A stretch of DNA of 28,973 nucleotides from a virus, in IMG/VR virus record IMGVR_UViG_3300046507_000605, positions 1 to 28,973 of that record, one strand, 5' to 3'. Below are positions 26,310 to 28,973 of the stretch, one piece after another. Numbering within the stretch: position 1 is the stretch's first letter; every line of letters begins with the position of its first letter. The position numbers and the translations under genes are program-made. The notes under the pieces are model-generated. The model worked only from the letters and a program-made list of their open reading frames with translations. It did not search any database and was not told the DNA's origin.

Positions 26310-28685
26310 TTACCTTACTGGCGCAGGGAGCTTAGTGATAAACCGTGCGTATCCATCTTTGTTCTTAATCAGATTCAAGCTGTGATGCCGTGGAAGCTTA
26401 AGTAGATCCTCCTCTGTATATGGATACAGTTCGCTGCTCAGCTCCTTATAATTGTTCTTATCGCAGCCACTAATAAGCATATAAGAGGCATTGGCTGATC
26501 GCAACTCGTCGCGGATATGCCGGATCTGGTTGAGATAGTGGGCGCTTATGATCGGCTTTGCTCCGAACTTAGCCAATCGGCTGATCTTTTCTGTGAGAAG
26601 CTTTTCTGTATTCTCGACTTGATACAACTCATCGATAATGACATTTAGTTTGGTTAGATCGTTCCGATCTGGTATCTGTTGCCCACGTATCTGGAGTGCC
26701 AGCCAAATCTTAGCTAGCCAGTAAGTCGTATAGATGTCGCGTTCTCCATCTGTTTGGAACATGGTCTCAGGCATTTTCAAGCATATCAATTGATTCTTCT
26801 GGATCTCTTGGACCAGATCGATGTTCCCAGCAGTTGATTTCTTAAGCATCTGTTCCATCCAAGTGTTCGCTTTGAGTTTGTTCAGACGATCAATTACACC
26901 AGTGATAAGGTGATCTTTAGTACCGCATAACACCGATTCAACTATCGTGTCCTTCCCAACCTTCGTTTTCACATCCTTGTATTCATCAAGCTCCTCAAGA
27001 TTATTCATGTACTCTTCTAAGTTTTCAAAATGCACTTTTGGTACTTTCATAAGAAAAGAATGTCTGGCTTGATGGTTCTGCAGCACACTGAATACATCCT
27101 TGATGCTCCCTCCTGTTATGAACACGATGTTCGCTGCACTTGTTAAGTATCGTTCCATCTTAGCTGACAGTCGTGTATCGTCAGCATTAATTGAATTGAT
27201 CAAGGCCATCAGCTGCGTGGTCTGCTTCTTCGCATTATCGTATTGGTAAAAAGGGTCTGGGGTATGAGGGACTTCATTGAATCCTAATCCTTGTATTTTC
27301 CGAGGGTCTGCACAATCAATGACCAATCTTTTATCTAAGGGGAATAGTGCTGCTACTTCAGAACTTAGCTCGCAGTTTTTAACGAAGTCAAAGATGAAGA
27401 CACTCTCACCTGCATTAATTGCGTCTCGGCTTAGGTTGCCGATTAGTGTAGATTTACCAGCACGTGTTGGTCCAATAATCGCGAGCATGAGGTTTTTATA
27501 TTCTTTATCGTTTGTAAGATACGCCTGCTGATCATGGCCGCGATATGTGCTGGTGCCAATACACATAACCCCTTGCTTCAGATCATCCGGTACTTGGGTT
27601 TCCTGTGTCTCTACCTTGTCAATGAAGTCATAGCGCTCTAACACGCCTCGACCAGGCAACTCTAGGAAGTTCTGTGCCTCCAGATCACCAACCTTATTCT
27701 TAGAAGCTGCTGGTAAATAGCGATCCGTGAATTGAAACTGCCGGCGATAAGGCTTGTAGAGCAGCCTGTTGTCTTCTGACACTGTGTCAAAGGATTGTGC
27801 TAGGCTGCGTGCTGCATTCCTCTCCCGAAGCTTATCTTCGCACTCTGCCATGACTAAAATCTGAGTATCGATCACAGTGCTTGAGGCTTTCTTGGTTGTG
27901 CTCTCGCTTACCTTACGGCCTCCGTTCAATCGGTCGAGTAATGTGTCCATATAGTCGGCGCCCGCTCCTGAGCCCTTACGATCGCCTCCTAGCGATTCAG
28001 CTATCTCCTTGAATACTGCATTCCCCGCAGCGATCAGGTAGCGGAATAGATACCAAGTTCCCATCTTATTGCGGTCTACTGGTAACCTGCGGTTGACTTT
28101 GTCAATTGTGGCCTTGTAGAGATGCCGCCAGCTGAGTTGTGAGGTAGGTATGAAGTTATACATTATGGCGAGCTTATCGCCTTCCTCAAGCAGTTCTACT
28201 GCGTTCAGGTTACTTGTGAGCAAGTCATTGTTACGGCGGTCTGTAGCCATGCTCAGGGCGTCCTCTTTCTCATAGACCAACTCATACCGTGTGGCCTTAG
28301 TGCTGAAGCCTGGGAGCTCAGAGACCTCTTCGATTGTCACCTGCCCCCATACGTCCGACAGCTTCTCACGGAGATAAGACAGATGCTGCCGCGGAACTAT
28401 GAAAAAGAATTCAACCTTTCGTTGTTCCATGTAAATGTAATAGCCAACCTTAGCCGGCAGAGTGTAGCGGTATTTTGTGCCGAGCACGAATTCTCTGCCG
28501 AATGCTTTAATCAGTTTGTGTTCTTCGATTTTGATGTTAGAGAGTGCGGTTTTGTATAACGAGGCAATTGCTCTAGCGATCTTATAGGTGCCTTGGTTGC
28601 GGACAGCATTGTTTGGTTTGATTTTGAGGTAAACATATTCAGGGTGTGAAACCTGTAGGTATTTCGTGAACGTGATGCTTTTCAT
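26310..28685 (-). CDS. HerA/VirB4/VirD4-like P-loop ATPase
   Basis: 791 residues from ATG 28685, which overlaps the previous stop by 4 bases. The first ~390 residues have no clear motif. The ATPase domain follows: Walker A GPTRAGKST (405-413), IFDFVKN (431-437), and Walker B NVIIDELYQ (681-689), then LAKFGAKPIISAHYLNQI, as in TraG/VirD4 and VirB4 relatives. Such motors move DNA or protein in conjugation, or pump DNA. The nearest group cannot be fixed by eye. A T4SS-type motor next to phage regulation genes is unusual and suggests a phage-plasmid or mobile-element mosaic (inference). Confidence 0.8.
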   Translation of the reverse strand: MKSITFTKYLQVSHPEYVYLKIKPNNAVRNQGTYKIARAIASLYKTALSNIKIEEHKLIKAFGREFVLGTKYRYTLPAKVGYYIYMEQRKVEFFFIVPRQHLSYLREKLSDVWGQVTIEEVSELPGFSTKATRYELVYEKEDALSMATDRRNNDLLTSNLNAVELLEEGDKLAIMYNFIPTSQLSWRHLYKATIDKVNRRLPVDRNKMGTWYLFRYLIAAGNAVFKEIAESLGGDRKGSGAGADYMDTLLDRLNGGRKVSESTTKKASSTVIDTQILVMAECEDKLRERNAARSLAQSFDTVSEDNRLLYKPYRRQFQFTDRYLPAASKNKVGDLEAQNFLELPGRGVLERYDFIDKVETQETQVPDDLKQGVMCIGTSTYRGHDQQAYLTNDKEYKNLMLAIIGPTRAGKSTLIGNLSRDAINAGESVFIFDFVKNCELSSEVAALFPLDKRLVIDCADPRKIQGLGFNEVPHTPDPFYQYDNAKKQTTQLMALINSINADDTRLSAKMERYLTSAANIVFITGGSIKDVFSVLQNHQARHSFLMKVPKVHFENLEEYMNNLEELDEYKDVKTKVGKDTIVESVLCGTKDHLITGVIDRLNKLKANTWMEQMLKKSTAGNIDLVQEIQKNQLICLKMPETMFQTDGERDIYTTYWLAKIWLALQIRGQQIPDRNDLTKLNVIIDELYQVENTEKLLTEKISRLAKFGAKPIISAHYLNQIRHIRDELRSANASYMLISGCDKNNYKELSSELYPYTEEDLLKLPRHHSLNLIKNKDGYARFITKLPAPVR

Positions 28686-28942
28686 TTTGCCACACCGCCC
28701 AAGAGGTATCGTATTAAAGCAACTGATGTGAACGTCAATCCTGCCCATCGGTATCCGTTCTTTAGCCCGACTGTACCGAGGATAATGAGCGCTGCACAAC
28801 CAATAAGACCAGCCCCATAACTTAACTCGTAAAGCACAGTAGCGGCTGCCTGGAGCCAATCCAGAACGTGTGCAGCCATACTGTGTGCTACTTGATCCTT
28901 GACTGCATCTCCTATGCTGTGAGGCACTTTCTCTGCAATCAT
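28682..28942 (-). CDS. Small two-span membrane protein, possibly pilin/VirB2-like
   Basis: 86 residues. A polar N-terminal helix (HSIGDAVKDQVAHSMAAHVL) is followed by two membrane segments around residues 38-58 (YELSYGAGLIGCAALIILGT) and 66-82. The layout resembles small membrane proteins encoded just before T4SS ATPases in Gram-positive elements. The frame stays open to the window edge and the ribosome site (AAAGG) is 12 bases from the ATG, so the true start may be outside. No named family. Confidence 0.65.
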   Translation of the reverse strand: MIAEKVPHSIGDAVKDQVAHSMAAHVLDWLQAAATVLYELSYGAGLIGCAALIILGTVGLKNGYRWAGLTFTSVALIRYLLGGVAK

Positions 28943-28973
28943 GAGTGCAGGACCTTTTATTCCTAAAAAAGAA

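Overview
The window looks like the early and lysogeny-control half of a temperate Bacillales phage, probably from a Paenibacillus-like host. Reasons: strong AAGGAGG-type Shine-Dalgarno sites, frequent TTG/GTG starts, a LexA-type DNA-binding protein and an AbrB protein close to the Bacillus versions, perfect or near-perfect CGAAC-N4-GTTCG boxes, and an agr-type peptide module. No chromosomal housekeeping gene is visible. The host genus is inference.

Layout. (1) 1-3.4 kb: an HNH endonuclease cut by the left edge (such genes often border terminase genes), a small Sm-like protein, several small unknowns, an SOS-type promoter with its gene, and an ATP-dependent DNA ligase. A ~700-bp gene-poor stretch with a run of perfect hairpins follows. 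(2) 4.0-5.8 kb: a small HTH regulator coupled to a tyrosine integrase, then a site that reads as attP. It holds the TpsiC arm and 3' end of a tRNA, flanked on both sides by copies of TGATACGAA (arm-type sites). Arm repeats and phage genes on both sides suggest a non-integrated (circular, virion or plasmid-like) form. (3) 5.8-21.3 kb: one long leftward early operon. In transcription order: AbrB-like protein, unknowns, SMC/Rad50-like ATPase, RecT, metallo-beta-lactamase-fold protein, unknowns, DnaD-like initiator, DnaB-like helicase, unknowns, LexA-domain-only protein, RuvC-like resolvase, unknowns, C5-cytosine methyltransferase, small membrane proteins, winged-helix and sigma-region-4-like regulators, and an excisionase-like protein. 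Many genes overlap by 1-4 bases, and several 28-58-residue genes sit in apparent gaps. (4) 21.3-22.6 kb: the switch. A Cro/CI-type repressor diverges from the early operon, with a TGACA-type operator over each -35 box, followed by a small antisense gene and a second HTH protein.

(5) 22.7-25.5 kb: the most unusual part, a leftward agr-like cassette. It holds an excisionase-type HTH protein, a 7-TM AgrC-like receptor without a kinase domain, AgrB, a 40-residue AgrD-like peptide without cysteine, and a regulator built of two LytTR-like domains without a receiver. Its TTGACA-N18-TATTAT promoter carries AGTCTC-N4-GAGACT inverted repeats. A divergent promoter drives a 41-residue peptide gene. I infer a phage-encoded peptide communication system next to the lysis-lysogeny switch. 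(6) 25.5-29 kb: an AT-rich, palindrome-rich non-coding region, then a leftward operon of a small 2-TM protein, a 791-residue HerA/VirB4/VirD4-like ATPase and a small acidic protein. This part is more typical of plasmids and conjugative elements, so a phage-plasmid is possible.

A 13-base motif CGAACATATGTGC occurs four times, with a fifth relative and one perfect LexA box elsewhere. Together with the LexA-like protein this suggests that SOS-type control runs through the element.
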